Shown: piece by piece, positions 11,985-23,867 of the stretch
Layout: every line of letters starts with the position of its first letter
Position numbering within the stretch: position 1 is the first letter of the stretch
Assembly: GCA_022478985.1 (NCBI GenBank)
Contig: JAKSZP010017439.1
Coordinates: 28,771 to 92,770, forward strand
From: Massospora cicadina
Lineage: Eukaryota > Entomophthoromycota > Entomophthoromycetes > Entomophthorales > Entomophthoraceae
Length of the DNA: 64,000 nt
Direction: 5' to 3'
Made by a program: the position numbers and the translations under genes
Notes under the pieces: generated by a model
Database searches by the model: none
Told to the model about the DNA's origin: nothing
The model's input: only the letters and a program-made list of their open reading frames with translations

Positions 11985-12683
11985 TAACCCCCCCTTTGTG
12001 AAAAAAGTTCCTGATTTTCCCTCAAAAACTTTTGATTAGGCGCTTCATCGCTAAAGCTGAGAGAAAACCAGGTGTGAGGTTTTTAAACATTTGCAGAAGC
12101 CGTGATGGATTAACCTTAGCTTCATGGGCCAGTGAGCGGAATGAATGAGCATTTTCCTCTACTAAACCTTATCTGAGACGTCAACAACAAGGTTGACCAA
12201 GTGGAATCAAAGCCCTTATTGGGACATAAAACTCAATCAATAAACTGAAGAAAATCATCAATAATATTAGGCAAAGAATTTTATTTGTCCAAAAGAGTTT
12301 TGAGTCAAGTGGCGGGTTTCTTAGGTAACTCATAAAAACTTGAGAAAAATGATCACCAAATGTATAGTCCCTTCCCCGCCCTAGTCAGGTGGCCTTGAAA
12401 ATGCACCTTGTCAAAGACCTCATGAATTTTTCCAAGGCCATGGTACCAGCAGGGGTTGAAAAGAACTAACATGAGTTGAAACTGCTTCATGGTTAGCAGG
12501 CACTGGAATCCACACCTTCATTATCCAATAAATTTCATACAGCAGAAACACCAATGAAGATGATCATCAGAATTTTGGGGGATGCTGATACTAGGCAGGT
12601 AAGAGGGTTTGAACAGGCACCACTATAGAAGCTCTCACCAAGGACCAAAAAGGTGTGAGAATTCTGTATAATTTTCAACGGAA
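11985..12683 (-). mobile_element. C1 interior: 0.7 kb between LTRs, no clear gag or pol
   Basis: Only 699 bases separate the two LTRs of C1. The minus strand has many stops. One stretch near 12430-12380 (YHGLGKIHEVFDKVHFQGHL) weakly recalls the His-rich start of a gypsy integrase zinc finger, but this is not secure. I find no RT motif and no primer-site motif like that of P1, P2, P3 and M1. C1 is best read as a non-autonomous or internally deleted LTR element; C2 at 52.5 kb has the same plan. Confidence 0.65.
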
Positions 12684-13652
12684 TGGTTCTTTCCAGTAGT
12701 GGACAAAGGCGTTAGGTAACACCAACCAGGTAATAGTTCACAACCCATAAAGCACCCCAGTTAAGGTCTGGATGCCCAAATACCACTATTGTGGGGCTTA
12801 ATTAAAACTTGGAGAGTAGTTAAGATGATGCTCAACCCTAACAGCGCTCCTTGACCCCAGGTAAGAGCAAGGAGGGATTCCACCAAAAGACTAGGTTCAA
12901 TCTCTTGGTTCAGAATAAAGGCGTTCATAATAGTGTATCATGTCAAATAGAATCAGGAAAATGAAGGGTTCCCAAAGGCAAGTTTATTTATCAAAAACTG
13001 CGGAATTTACACAGAGCTGAAAGATGAATGTACTCAATTCTTATTTAAAGAAGTCATGAATAATAATTAAGACCTGTTAAGTCATATGAAAACTATCAAA
13101 GCTGTATTTGTTGAGCTTAAGTGACCTAAAAATATTTGATACTTAGTCATTGCACTTAAGGAATTTAACTTATACAATAAGTGGTAATCTCACTAAGAAT
13201 TATAGAAATTTTAATAATTTGTTTTTAAGTACCATATTTTGAAGGCCTATATAAAGGCCTAATCTACTTGTTTCATCTGAGTTAAATTTTTGATAATGGA
13301 AAATGGGCCAATGTCAGTTTCTTTAGATACTTGAACTTTCTATTTAAAATGATTAAATTACTCCGTTTTCCCAAAAATTTTGTTATTTAGAAACCCCAAT
13401 AGGTTAGGGGTTGCCCTCAGTTTCTGTCATTGAGGTGATCTGATATTTATATCAGATTATTCATAAAAAATGCTTTGTTTTTTTGAAGTTTGGATCCGTC
13501 AATTCCTCAAGAGCATATAATGGCCCTCATTCATTAATAGAGTAAGCACTAATTCTGTGGGACCAACTAAAATGCAATTACCATTAATTTATTTGGTTAT
13601 TGATGCATCTAACAAGAACAATATGATGGTCAGAAATATCTGTACCATCACA
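12684..13652 (-). repeat. C1 right LTR
   Basis: Uninterrupted 969-base copy of the LTR split at 4551-4771 and 11227-11984. It begins TGGTTCTTTCC and ends CCATCACA on the plus strand, and so has TG...CA ends. In minus orientation it is the 5' LTR. No matching 5-bp duplication is visible at the outer ends (aagac against tcaag). Confidence 0.88.
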
Positions 13653-14601
13653 TCAAGTGCCAAAGCCAAATTATTACAAGAATTTTAAATGATTTGACTT
13701 AGGATACAGAAAATAAACATAAATCAAATATCAATGATCAAACTAATCCAATAAGTACAATTAGAAAGACAAATAACATAATTGGAATGTGCCGTTACCA
13801 CTTAAATTTACATTTTTTGAACCAGTATATGGCTAAATCTTGATGTGGTACTTGTTTTAAGGCTGACTTACCTCAGAAGTTTTTATATAATTGTTAATAA
13901 GACATTATGTATCTAATAATTTAAATTTGTAAATGTATCAGTCCTTCAAAAACCAATTTTATCTAAACAGCAAACACCATGATTGATATAAAATCGTTTT
14001 CAGTACAGGTACTATAAAGTTTAAACTTATTATCTTACATTAATGTTTTATGTCACTACTGTTTACATTTTAATGATTTTTAGATAATTTGCTTCAAAGG
14101 CTTAAGGTAAACTAAAATATACGAATGTAGTCTTGCTGAAAAACTAAATTTTGATTATTCTATTCGCAAAGATATATGTAGAAACTACACCTAACTTATA
14201 CATATATACTCACAAAGCAGCTAATAGGGTAATACTGTATCTATCTCCTAACATGAACAAGTATTTAAATGCTTAGTTAGTAGTTGGTACTTCTATAACT
14301 ATAAGGTTGCAATATAGATCCTGCCCTTGACTCTCATAGGCTGTTGGGCTTGGGACTTACAATGTAGATTTTGATAAAAATTTTGTAAAATCAAACAAAG
14401 AAATCTAAATTTTATCTATCAAAGTCCATTTAGTATAGTTGGTACCTTAACCCTTAACCCAGTTATACTTTAAGCAGGCACTTTATATGATATATTTAGA
14501 AGAAAGATTTAAAGTTCAACTGTGCTTTGATGCTGGGAATTCTAGATTAGAGATCATGCAGATTGCACAAGTGAAAATTGTTGAGTTGACATGAAAAATA
14601 T
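13653..14601. other. AT-rich flank between C1 and P1
   Basis: About 950 bases of AT-rich DNA with stops in every frame. No gene, RNA or repeat recognised. Confidence 0.5.
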
Positions 14602-15078
14602 CGTTGGGATTCAAGATGATGAGCAAATCAAAATCCCTACTTTCAAATTGTGCCTTGGTAGGTTGAGTCCTGAGACAGCGTGAACGGAACCTTACCCTTA
14701 AGGCACTGATATAAGATTCAATCAGGAAGCATCACGTTCATGAGAACTGATGGATACACCTTCAGGAATCCCATCACCGCTTCCTTGAATCTTGAGAGGC
14801 GCGGCCCCCAATGCTGCAGTCATGAGGAAGATGCATAACAATGAGGGTGCTGACCAGTTGGTCAATAAGGAAGGCAGTGAAAGATCCAGATCATACTTGG
14901 CCACAAAGGTCTCAAAGGCACCACGTCCCCACACTCCCTATAGATATTGATGTTTTATAAAACGTAAAGTAGTTTATTTTCGCCCCATCTTTTTGTTTTT
15001 TGACCTCTCCACTAGTTTACAGTTTCAAGCCCAGTTTTGAACTTCAACATCAATTTAGAGATCTGTTATGCTGAGAAA
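14602..15078 (+). repeat. P1 5' LTR
   Basis: About 477 bases alignable along their length with 36593-37061, for example the shared run gacaccttcaggaatcccatc (one base differs on the left) and the segment around ccagttggtcaat. The start is CGTTGGGATTC against TGTTAGATATTG in the 3' copy, so the terminal T has changed. The primer-site motif follows two bases after the end. Confidence 0.85.
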
Positions 15079-15080
15079 AG

Positions 15081-15092
15081 TGGTGCTCACTA
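15081..15092 (+). promoter_or_regulatory. P1 candidate primer binding site TGGTGCTCACTA
   Basis: The 12-mer is identical in P1, P2, P3 and M1 and always lies two to three bases inside the 5' LTR, where a minus-strand primer should anneal. I cannot match it to a tRNA 3' end from memory. Confidence 0.7.
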
Positions 15093-15460
15093 AAGGGGCT
15101 CTGAGATGCCCAAGTGAAAACGTCTATCACAAACAATGTATAATGAAAGCAGTCAATAGATGCAACCTGCTGATTGGTCAAGAGGCATCACTCAATATAT
15201 TTGTACCTCAATATATGAAGTACCGCCCATGAAGCCTGAAAGCTTAGAGTTTTGGGCTGCATTTCAGTTCACTATATCTTATGTTGATGGTGATTAATAC
15301 CAACTTAAATATGAGGACCTTAATAAAATATCTGACAGTTAGATAATGGCATTTCTTCTGTGGGAGCCTCTCCGGTTGCTCACATGCTTCTTTGTGCCTT
15401 ATGCTATGTGGGATTTATATACCTCTCCCCAACTACCAGCAGAGGAATTGACTTTGGGGC
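15093..15460 (+). pseudogene. P1 gag, 5' fragment
   Basis: Broken coding (for example KPESLEFWAAFQFTISYVDGD at 15235-15300) downstream of the primer site. I do not recognise a domain; its place in the element argues for 5' leader plus the start of gag. It ends abruptly at the M1 insertion (duplication ggggc at 15456-15460) and resumes at 25021. Confidence 0.55.
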
Positions 15461-16613
15461 TGTAAAAATTTACTTAGGATTGATTATCAGCTGTCAACCC
15501 AGTAACCTTTTTACTGCACAGGTTTAATTTCCTCATGCACTTCGTTGCATTGTATAGAATGTATTAATTGATAATAGTATGGAGACTATTACCCATAGTT
15601 GATATTGAACTATTATTAGGCCCAACGCTTTGGCCAGTACTTACAATCAAATTTCTGTTAGTTGTACTTGTAGGGATTCATTCCCTATATTTCTGTCCAC
15701 CTGATCTTCGTTAAGATACCCCAATGACAGTCTCTCTCAGCCCAACACACAGTCAGCAGCTATCCCTGATTGTGATTCCTTTGTCTCTAGATCTCCGCTC
15801 AGATCTTTACTCTTCTCTCTGAGAGTCTTCCAATTATTGCCTTCTGCAATAATATCCTTGAGATGGAATGTCACAATAGAAGCTGATAGTCTAACTATAC
15901 ACCGAATTGATAATATAACTGTAGCTAATAATGCTTTTTTAGATAATACTTGTCAGTAATAATAATTGTTTTATTATAGTAAATTCTAGGGATTTATATT
16001 GTAGGGTATTCAGCTGTCTAACCCCCAGTTGACACCTCTTCAATGAAATGGCAGCTAATGCCATTGAATCACCCTTCCTCGTTTTGGCAGCGATGGTCTT
16101 CCCCATCCAGGCTAGGATTCCATAATTGGACATCCTCGAGACCTCAAACAGAAAGAGCCAGAAAACGTGTCCTTAACGTTTTCCTCTCGATCCAAGTGAA
16201 CAAACCATAATTGGATAGCGTTTTGCTTAGGTAATGGGACTTATTACCTATTATAGCAGGTCACTTCACCAACTGATTGAATTGCTAGTTGCAGGTGGCA
16301 TCACTCGCCTCGAAACTCACTATTCATTCCCAATCAGTCAGCGATGAAACATGACCAATCCCAATCAGTACACCTGATAGTTAATCACTATCAGATGTCC
16401 CTATTTTGTTGGCCACTCTTCCCGATGAGATCTTAGTTATTCATCTAGATCAATCCCCAAAGGATACAACCAGGTGAATATCCCAAAATCCCCTGAACAT
16501 AGTTCCTCTGAAACTTGGGACAACTGATTTCTGATTCACTTTGCCTTAGGGAATTTTCCCCTAGCGACACTAGGTAATCTAGAAGGCTGGGAATATGGGC
16601 GAAAATCCCAACA
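15461..16613 (-). repeat. M1 3' LTR
   Basis: 1153 bases, TG...CA, closely similar to 23868-25015 along the whole length. In the element's own orientation it starts TGTTGGG at 16613. The purine-rich stretch preceding it on the minus strand (complement of 16614-16627, CAAGAGGAATGATG) fits a polypurine tract. Confidence 0.92.
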
Positions 16614-18480
16614 CATCATTCCTCTTGCCTAGATTTCCTGCGAGAAAAGGACTGGGGCATGAGAAAAACTGCTTCAAACACCTGGTCAAATACTTCATTG
16701 GTTCAAGTGGAGTATACTCATCAATGCTCAACGCTGCTTGGGATAACCTTTGGCATATGGCGTTCTTCCTCTTCCTCCTCACTACCGCCTTCTCAGAGCA
16801 CAGCCCCACGACCTTATAACATGCTGAGCTGATCAATTTACTCATGATGATATTAGTCCTGGGATCCAGTTTTCCCCTTCATGGTATATGACCCGCTGTC
16901 ATATTCAGGATTCTTGGTCCGGCGTCCTTGATTACCTGGTTTTCTCCTCATCCTAGACAGGAGACTCTTGCCATTGATGTTCGTTTCATGGCTTGATTAA
17001 GAATACTTATTTCTATTTGCCCTAGTTATTTTGCTCATAACCTCTTGACTGTAAGTCATTCCTAATTCTTCCCTTGGAAAGCTTATCTCATTAAAATTGA
17101 GATTGATTTCCCTGAAATTGGAACATAATGGATTATAGAGTGCATAATGTCATTCTCTATATAAGTCTGACATCCCCCTCTCATCCAGCTCATATGTCAG
17201 ATTCCGATCTTGCTACCAGCAGCTCCTCAACAGTCTGCCTGATCTCAACCTCCATCTCTTCCACCAGATGAGTTGGGATGCTTGATGGAACCTCTTTTAT
17301 GGTCCTTTCAGGACTCATACGCCTAGTCTGGCGCCAGTGGCTATTCCTTCCATAGAATTACCAGAAATGGTAACTAATCCTTCCAAAACCAGGCTGGCCA
17401 TCGTTTTAAACTACTCTCAGATGACTCTTCCCTTGCAGTCAATTCCAAAGTTAGAATTTAAAACCCTCCTGTATTCAGCTTCTTTCGCTGATGCTCTAAA
17501 CATCATTGTAGATGCTCCAGAGATTATTTCAGTTGCTCTGGATTGTTTGTTCCTGGCTGTGTCAGATCTGCTCCCTGAGTTCCTCTTCTGACTCAGTCAA
17601 TTTAACAAACCCGCTGTACTGGTTTCTGAGCTCTCAATTGGTAACAGTATACACTTACAGCTCCCCTATGCTGAACTCCAGGCCCAAGTCACTGAGAATT
17701 TGACATTAGCACTGAATCCCTCTGATCTGGATAGCCTTCTGGATCTGAATACTGCCGCTTTTGCTCTTTGCTTTGCTGACCAAGTTCTTCATAGTTGGTC
17801 TACAAAGCCTCCAGCCTCACCTGGATTCCACCGTTCATTCAGCTTTAGCTTCTATGAAGCCTGTAGTCGCCGCTTGCAGGATGCAATTCGCTCTCTGCAC
17901 AACTGCCTCTTCTCCAGAGCTTCCTATCGGTATTTCCGCTGATGGCGTTAATAGGGGTCATGATTTGACAACCCTCATCGAGTATTCCTTCTTTGCTGCT
18001 GGCCCACATGTCCGGTGTCCTTGATGAAGCTCATTTATGGGTGCTCAAGACAAATCTTCCAGCTCCAGTGCCATATTAGGATTACTCAGGGTTATTCACT
18101 GATTGCCTCTTTCTTAGTTGCTTCTTTCCTCCCCACTCTGGGGTTTCACAATTAGCATCTTCCAAAATTTTAATTTCCCTTCCCCTAGATGCTTTTTCTC
18201 AGGGCTCAGCATCCACTTAACAAACATGGTTTTGTGTAGGTCTCGCCCTTGCAAGAGTCCAATTGCATATCAATTTGACAGGCTGTTTATTTCTACCGCG
18301 ATCCATCCTCCCTCCCCAAGAGGCGACATAGGCGGAATCATCCCCATACTGAGGACAATCAATAAAAATAAAAATTCTAAAAATATATCAGCTTTTTTAT
18401 CTATGCATTTAAAATCTTTTTATCAATATTTTTTACCAATTTTTTTTTCTTTATTCTTCTTTTTCAAGTGGGACTTGAAC
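16614..18480 (-). pseudogene. Extra 3' coding-like region of M1, coiled-coil-like
   Basis: Between the integrase and the 3' LTR lie 1.9 kb not expected in a minimal gypsy element. Minus-strand fragments are rich in Glu, Gln, Lys and Leu with heptad-like spacing: TNYEELGQQSKEQKRQY near 17790, LTESEEELREQI near 17590, PTHLVEEMEVEIRQTVEELL near 17240. Frameshifts and stops are frequent. I see no signal peptide or membrane segment that would suggest an envelope gene. It could be an additional ORF, captured sequence, or a degraded integrase tail. Function unknown. Confidence 0.45.
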
Positions 18481-18539
18481 TTGTTTTAATTAAGAGGTTC
18501 ATCCTTTCCCCCAAACTGGGTCCTGGGTACTTAAACCTA

Positions 18540-18660
18540 CCAGTTTTCCATGGTTCAGAGGTCCTTTTTTCAGACTTAACCATCTAAATTGGTTCAGAGG
18601 TACTTTTTGGACTTGACCTAATCATCAGGAAATGACCAACTTAATGGTTCATCGGTCCTT
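18540..18660. repeat. Short tandem motif GGTTCAGAGGTCC in the M1 3' region
   Basis: Copies at 18552-18564, 18591-18603 (one change) and 18646-18658 (two changes), spaced 39 and 55 bases apart and separated by gacttaacca-like sequence. Two similar copies with the same neighbours occur at 62539-62551 and 62584-62596. Confidence 0.7.
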
Positions 18661-18980
18661 TGGGAACTATTTTATTTTTTTTCAATCCAACGCTTTAGAT
18701 ACTTAGTGTGGACTCAATTTACAACCCTTCCATCTAAGAGATTCTTGATGGAATAAGCATCAGTTGCTAACTTGGCAGTTACTTTGAACGGACCCAACCA
18801 CAATGCATCTAATTTGTTTCTTCATCCAAAACCATGCGTATTGAAATAGGTGACTCTTTCCCCTATTTGATATTCTTCTAATGCCAGTTAGTTTTTTTCA
18901 TCCGTTGATTTTGCTCATATCCTTTTCTTCAAGTTTGTATCAAATGCTTGAGATTGTATATCAATCAGGATACTCATCAG

Positions 18981-19960
18981 TTAGTTCAAGTTTTGCTCAG
19001 TACTCATCCCCGATGTAGGTTCCACTACCAAATATAATATCAGCGGCAACGCGGCCTTTCTTCCATATAGTAATTCAATTGGCGTCTTTCCCGTTGCCAT
19101 ATGATGACTAATATTGTAGGCGAATGTCACCAAACTCAGGTACATTCCCAACGCGGAAGTTCTCCCTGCAACTAACTTCCTCAGCATCATGGCCAGCGTC
19201 CCATTGACCCATTTTACCAGTCCATTCATCTCCTGCAGGTATGGTACTGACATGAATCCTTGGATCCCCATTATTTCATTTAGCCTCAGGATCACATGAG
19301 ATGTGAAGTATGTCCCATTTTCGCTCAGTAGGACTTGCGGACATCCATGCCAGTATACTACTTGATCCAGGATGAATCTCGTAGTACTGGTAGCATCTAC
19401 TCTGGTTAGGGCCTTCATTTCGACCCATCTCATCAGATGGTTGATGGCAACTATGATGTACTTGACTCCCCTTGTGCTCATTGCCAACAGTCCCATCATG
19501 TCAATGGACATCATGTGCCATGCAAATCCAGGGCGGACCAGTCAGTATCCAGTTGTGTTCTTGTGTGGTTTATGCAGCTGGCACTCCACACAACAAGCCA
19601 GATGATCTGCGACATTGCAGTTAATTGAATTCTAGTAATAATACTGGCGAATATGGTTGGTTGTTTTCCTCAGGCTTTGTGCCCAACAACCTTGTGAGCT
19701 GCTTGTACTATTGCTGATCTTTCCAATGGTTTCAGGAATAATAGCTGCTTCCCATTGATCGTCTTGAATACTTGTCCTTCCATAGTCTCAGTGTTTTCCA
19801 TTGCTTTTCAAAGTGCACCTTGGATTTCTCGAGGCTCGTCCCCAATTCCTCCTTTGACCATTCTCTGGAATAGCTCATCTACCTGCGGGTATACCAACTG
19901 GACCATTGGCAACCGCGATAAGCCATCCGCGTTCTGGTGAGAGGTTCCCACTTGGTGGAC
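18981..19960 (-). pseudogene. M1 integrase
   Basis: On the minus strand the zinc finger ends HLACCVECQLHK near 19600, followed by MSIDMMGLLAMS (first catalytic Asp kept, near 19500), VLLSENGTYF (second Asp replaced by Glu, near 19320), and GLVKWVNGTLAMMLRKL (catalytic Glu replaced by Lys, near 19200). After this comes the usual SHHMATGKTPIELLYGR block near 19060. The 177-codon core 18981-19514 is open. Two of three catalytic positions differ from DDE, so the enzyme should be dead even though the frame is open. It would act on element cDNA in the nucleus. Confidence 0.9.
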
Positions 19961-20009
19961 TATCTCTAATTGTAAGCCTGAAGCTTAAGTGCCCAACGGG
20001 CCAGTCATC

Positions 20010-21180
20010 CTTCTGGTTCTCTTAGATTGTGCAGTTAACGCAGTGAAAAGTGGTCCATCACCACCTTAAAGTGCGTTCCTTAGACATACACCCAAAACTG
20101 CTTGCGTGCATATATGACTGCAAGGCATTTCTGCTCAGTTACAGTGTAGTTCCTCTCAGCGGCTGAGAATGTCCGGCTCACATACGCCACCAGATGCTCG
20201 TCCCCAAGTTTTTCTACTTGGCTCAGTATGGCGCTGATCGCCATCAACAAAGAATCAGTTTGAATGATAAACTCCTGATTGAAATTTGAATATTTCAGAA
20301 TCGGCGAATCTACCAAATACTGGCATACCTCATCAAAGGAGCTGTGGGCCTCTTCATTCCATACAAATCCTTTTTTTGGATCCTTTAATAAATGAAACAA
20401 AGGCTCTTCTATTCAGGCGAAGTCTCAAATAAATCTTCTGTATTATCTAACCATCCCAAGGTTACTTGGATGTCTTGGACACTCTATGGTCAGCTATAAG
20501 CTCTATAGCTGCTAGCTTCTGGGTTTGTGGCTGCAATCCACTTGAGTTGATCACAAATCCCAGGTATTCCAACTCTTTTTTGAAGAAGTGGCACTTCCTT
20601 GGCTTGATCTTCAGGTTAGCCGCGGACAGCATCTTTAAAACTTCTTCCAAGTGGTGCAGGTGATCAGTAAACGTTCTACTGAACACATTGATATCGTCCA
20701 GATATACCAGGATGCACAACAACTTCAGGTCGCTTAATATCGTGTCCATGGCCCTCTGGAACGTCGCAGGCGCATTGCAGAGACCATGGGGCATCCTTGC
20801 CAGCTGGTATAACCCCTGCACAGTAATAATCGCGCATTTTTCTTGATCTTCTTCTGGCAATTCAATATGCCAGTATCCCAAGATTAGATCCATCACGGAG
20901 AAATACTTCGCTTCTCCTAATTGATCCAGCATGTTGTCAATCCTCAGTAGAGGATACGAATTCTTCTTCATAATTTTGTTTAGCCTCTGATAGTCAATCA
21001 CCACCTGATTTGATCCATCCTTCTTCTTCACAATCAGAATTTGACTCGCCCAGGGACTTGACAACAGAACTAGAAGCCCATGCTTCACTAGTTTGCTGAT
21101 CTCATCTTCCACTACCGCTTCAGCGGTCTTTAATCTTCAGATTGGTCTCATCCTTATTGGTAGATTTTCCCCGGTGTTGA
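20010..21180 (-). pseudogene. M1 reverse transcriptase and RNase H
   Basis: A 216-codon open stretch (20462-21112) holds the RT: LLSSPWASQILIVKKKDG near 21050, VMDLILGYWHIELP near 20890, GLCNAPATFQRAMD near 20770, and the catalytic YLDD at 20692-20703. A second stretch (20080-20400) holds the RNase H with FIIQTDSLLMAISAILSQ and YTVTEQKCLAVIYA. A frameshift near 20440 separates the two. The RT active-site motif is intact. Confidence 0.93.
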
Positions 21181-21379
21181 CCTTATAAATTATGTCTCAT
21201 GCGCATTGCAAATAATGGTTGACCTGAGTTAACACTTCCTAATATTTCTCAAATAATTTGAGCAACTTCTCCTTCTGGCATTCTGGCAGATCAGCAAGCT
21301 GCTCTCTACCAACCAATAGGTTGATGCTTTTGGCTACCCCAGCTGGTAATCCCATTTCATCAAGAGACCCAAAATTGTG

Positions 21380-21690
21380 GAATCATCTCAATTTGGCCAT
21401 TGGGATCAAATGAATAAATGTGATGATCTGATTCCTCTTGATCTTCATCGGTTTTTGCTCAAATTCTCCAGGAGAACTCGTATTTCTCCATGGACTGGCA
21501 TTATTATCCCAGGAGCCACCCATGGCTCCGCTCTGGACTTCTTCCAGGGAATTCTGACCTCCCCATACAACAGCTCCAGAATCTCCAAATTCAACCCTGT
21601 GTTGACTAATATCTGCGATCTGGCTGTTATGGTCCTTTCTTTCTTGATCCTTAATGGAATTCCCCAGTTTTCTAGGATTTCCGCCAGCAT
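21380..21690 (-). pseudogene. M1 beta-barrel (dUTPase-like) linker between protease and RT
   Basis: An 81-codon open stretch (21445-21690) reads IPLRIKKE, SQILVNTGLNLEI, LYGEVRIPW, EPWVAPGIIMPV, VLLENLSKNR. This pattern (LV.TGL, G.Y/LYG, EP....GI, V.L.N) resembles the trimeric dUTPase fold and the linker found in many Ty3/gypsy pol proteins. The dUTPase catalytic Asp motifs are not evident, so a structural or substrate-binding role is as likely as an enzyme. Homologous stretches exist in P1, P2 and P3. Confidence 0.6.
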
Positions 21691-21720
21691 CTCGCGTCAC
21701 TTCCTACCAACTAATTGGTA

Positions 21721-22150
21721 TCAAATTGGTACAATGACATCAGTGTATATCAGATTAATGAAGTTGTTTCTCCTATTCAACGGAGCTTCACCATCCTTCT
21801 GGTATACCAATGGTAACGTCTGACCCAGGATGGTCAACATATTATCCTTGAAGTTACATTTAACTCCGTACTTCTGTAGAAACTCCGTTCTGATCAGGAT
21901 ATTATAGCTTTGGCTCTCCAAAACTATCGCTGGTGCAGATACCACCAATGACCCAAATTGTAGTGGCAGCGCACCATATGCTCCACAGGAAATGGTGGTG
22001 TTTGGCCCAGCGGTTCCATATTCTCTCTTGTGTTCCAAGTCCGGCGAGATCTTCATCCTTTTCACCAGTTTGGTTGACACAATATTGATGGGCGCTCCAC
22101 TATTGACAATCACCCTCACCGTTACTTGATTCACTTGAATATATGTGTAC
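21721..22150 (-). pseudogene. M1 aspartic protease
   Basis: Open from 22152 to 21721. It begins VNQVTVRVIVNSGAPINIVS, where the catalytic triplet D-S/T-G reads N-S-G (Asn codon at 22102-22104). It continues through ISCGAYGALPLQFGSLVV and ILIRTEFLQKYGV, the flap and C-terminal loop typical of retropepsins. The protease would cut the gag-pol polyprotein. The Asp-to-Asn change should inactivate it. Confidence 0.85.
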
Positions 22151-22159
22151 ACTCAGAGT

Positions 22160-23800
22160 ATTGTAATATAGTATTTACTGAGTGAATGGCGGCATTATTA
22201 GCCAAATATAGGGTGTAAATAATCTGCGCTGATATTTCAGTAAACAATTCCTTTATCACGCTGAGGGAGATTGACAGATTGGCCTCATCTAAACGGATGT
22301 CTGATAACTCATCAGGATTCTCAGCGGTTTGAATCTTCTCCAACAGTTGTTGGGCATATGGCCGGGCAACTTCCTGATTTATCTTGGGGTAGATCTTCTT
22401 CACTCTGGCTTTGGTCACGGCATTCACATCCATGTTGACCACATGGTATAGCTGATCCTGCTCATCATCTACAAACAGATTGCTAATTTCTATTTCTTCA
22501 TTCATGATATCATGAAGAACAGGAGATCTACCCCACACTAGACTGTTCCTTGTCTAGGCAGTGGGCCCTTTTCCCAAATATTTGGCAACTGATGTCTCCT
22601 TGTCCTGGACCACGTTAATCTGATACTTTGGCTTTTTGCAGTGTGCGGCGCAATGTCCTTTCCCACCACACTGATAGCAGACCTTCTCTTTCTTGCTTAA
22701 CCGTCTGAATTCCTCAGGCTTATTTCCTGGTACACTTTGGTTGGTAGCCTCTTTTGCTCATTCGTTTCCCTTCATGGGATTCAAATTTTGGACCGGATTT
22801 GACTTGAAGCTTCTATTTGGGGCATCAAATGTCACTCCCAAAATCTTCAGGCTGTCTACCATTTGTGAGGTAGTTATCTCCATCGCAAATATAGAAGACA
22901 TCATTTGATGCAAATTGTGATAGGGCCAAAGGGCTGCTTGTAAAGCGATTTTAGCAGCAAAGTCATCTAAAACTTTTGCTTCAGCCAGATCTGTGATTCC
23001 TGATAAAATTAATCTGCGAAGATAGAAAGAGACTCATCTATATGAAATTGAGTTCTCATAAATTCTTGCTTGCATTTTGACATGTGGGTTGGACTCCTGA
23101 ACTCCTTCATTATGGCCACCTTTGCCTTGGCATATGACCAGTTGTCCCCCTCCAGGTGGGGTAACAATAGATTCTGGTAGTCAGTGTCAAGCAGTTCATG
23201 ACTGTTGACGCCTTTTGACGATCCCCATATCTGTTCATAGTCATGTCAAACGGTTGGAAAAATGCTGGGGAATTATACTGATGGAATTTTGGCAATTTTA
23301 GTATTGCTTTAAATTCCTCCGAGTCATTTCAGGCTGATTCTCTTGGTTTGGCTACTCGGCTAACTTGTAAAGTGACTTTGGGCATCATCTCCAAAAAATG
23401 CATTAAAGGCAGGTGGCATATTTCTTGGGGTATTTGCCTTCCCAAGTATCATGCGAGGACTTCTCTCTTCAGCATCTCTGGCCATATTAGGCTCACAAGC
23501 ACATCAGTAAGCTTTCAAGTCCTCCACTTCTTTTATCAATTTCTCAATATATGCACTAAACTTTCTTAAATGAACGTGATCCACTTCTAGCTACATTTTC
23601 AGGAATAGGACTTCTTGAATGATGTCTCCTTCTTTCTTCTTCAATGAGTTTACTTTGACGAATAACTCATTCCTAAAGTTTACTACATTTTCTACTCCTT
23701 CCTCCACCTTGGTGACTCATTCTTCCAAAGCTGCAAACTCCTAATGGTCCGCTGAGTTTAAGGCATTCTGATTCACAGTGGCGATCTCTGTCACAGCTTG
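22160..23800 (-). pseudogene. M1 gag with coiled coil, capsid and CCHC knuckle
   Basis: Minus-strand reading shows an N-terminal heptad region (KVNSLKKKEGDIIQEVLFLK and KLIKEVEDLK, 23690-23530), a capsid-like part (GDNWSYAKAKVAIMKEFRSP near 23110, with the Trp-x-x-AK pattern), and the knuckle CYQCGGKGHCAAHC at about 22637-22680. A 135-codon spacer (22131-22538) leads to the protease. Several stops and frameshifts. Gag would form the particle that packages element RNA. Confidence 0.85.
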
Positions 23801-23852
23801 CGCATTTATTCTTTATATGACATTATAATAGATTCTTTACTTAACTACCCTG

Positions 23853-23864
23853 TAGTGAGCACCA
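23853..23864 (-). promoter_or_regulatory. M1 candidate primer binding site TGGTGCTCACTA
   Basis: Read on the minus strand, three bases inside the 5' LTR; identical to the sites of P1, P2 and P3. Confidence 0.75.
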
Positions 23865-23867
23865 ACT

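Noticed and set aside
15939..16133. A 64-codon minus-strand ORF in the M1 LTR with a sister at 24330-24539
   Set aside because: Both lie in LTR copies, and the differences between them are almost all amino-acid changing, so there is no sign of selection for a protein.
17337..18024. Plus-strand ORFs of 80-87 codons in M1
   Set aside because: They are antisense to Glu/Gln-rich minus-strand coding and rich in Ser/Leu, as expected of a shadow frame.
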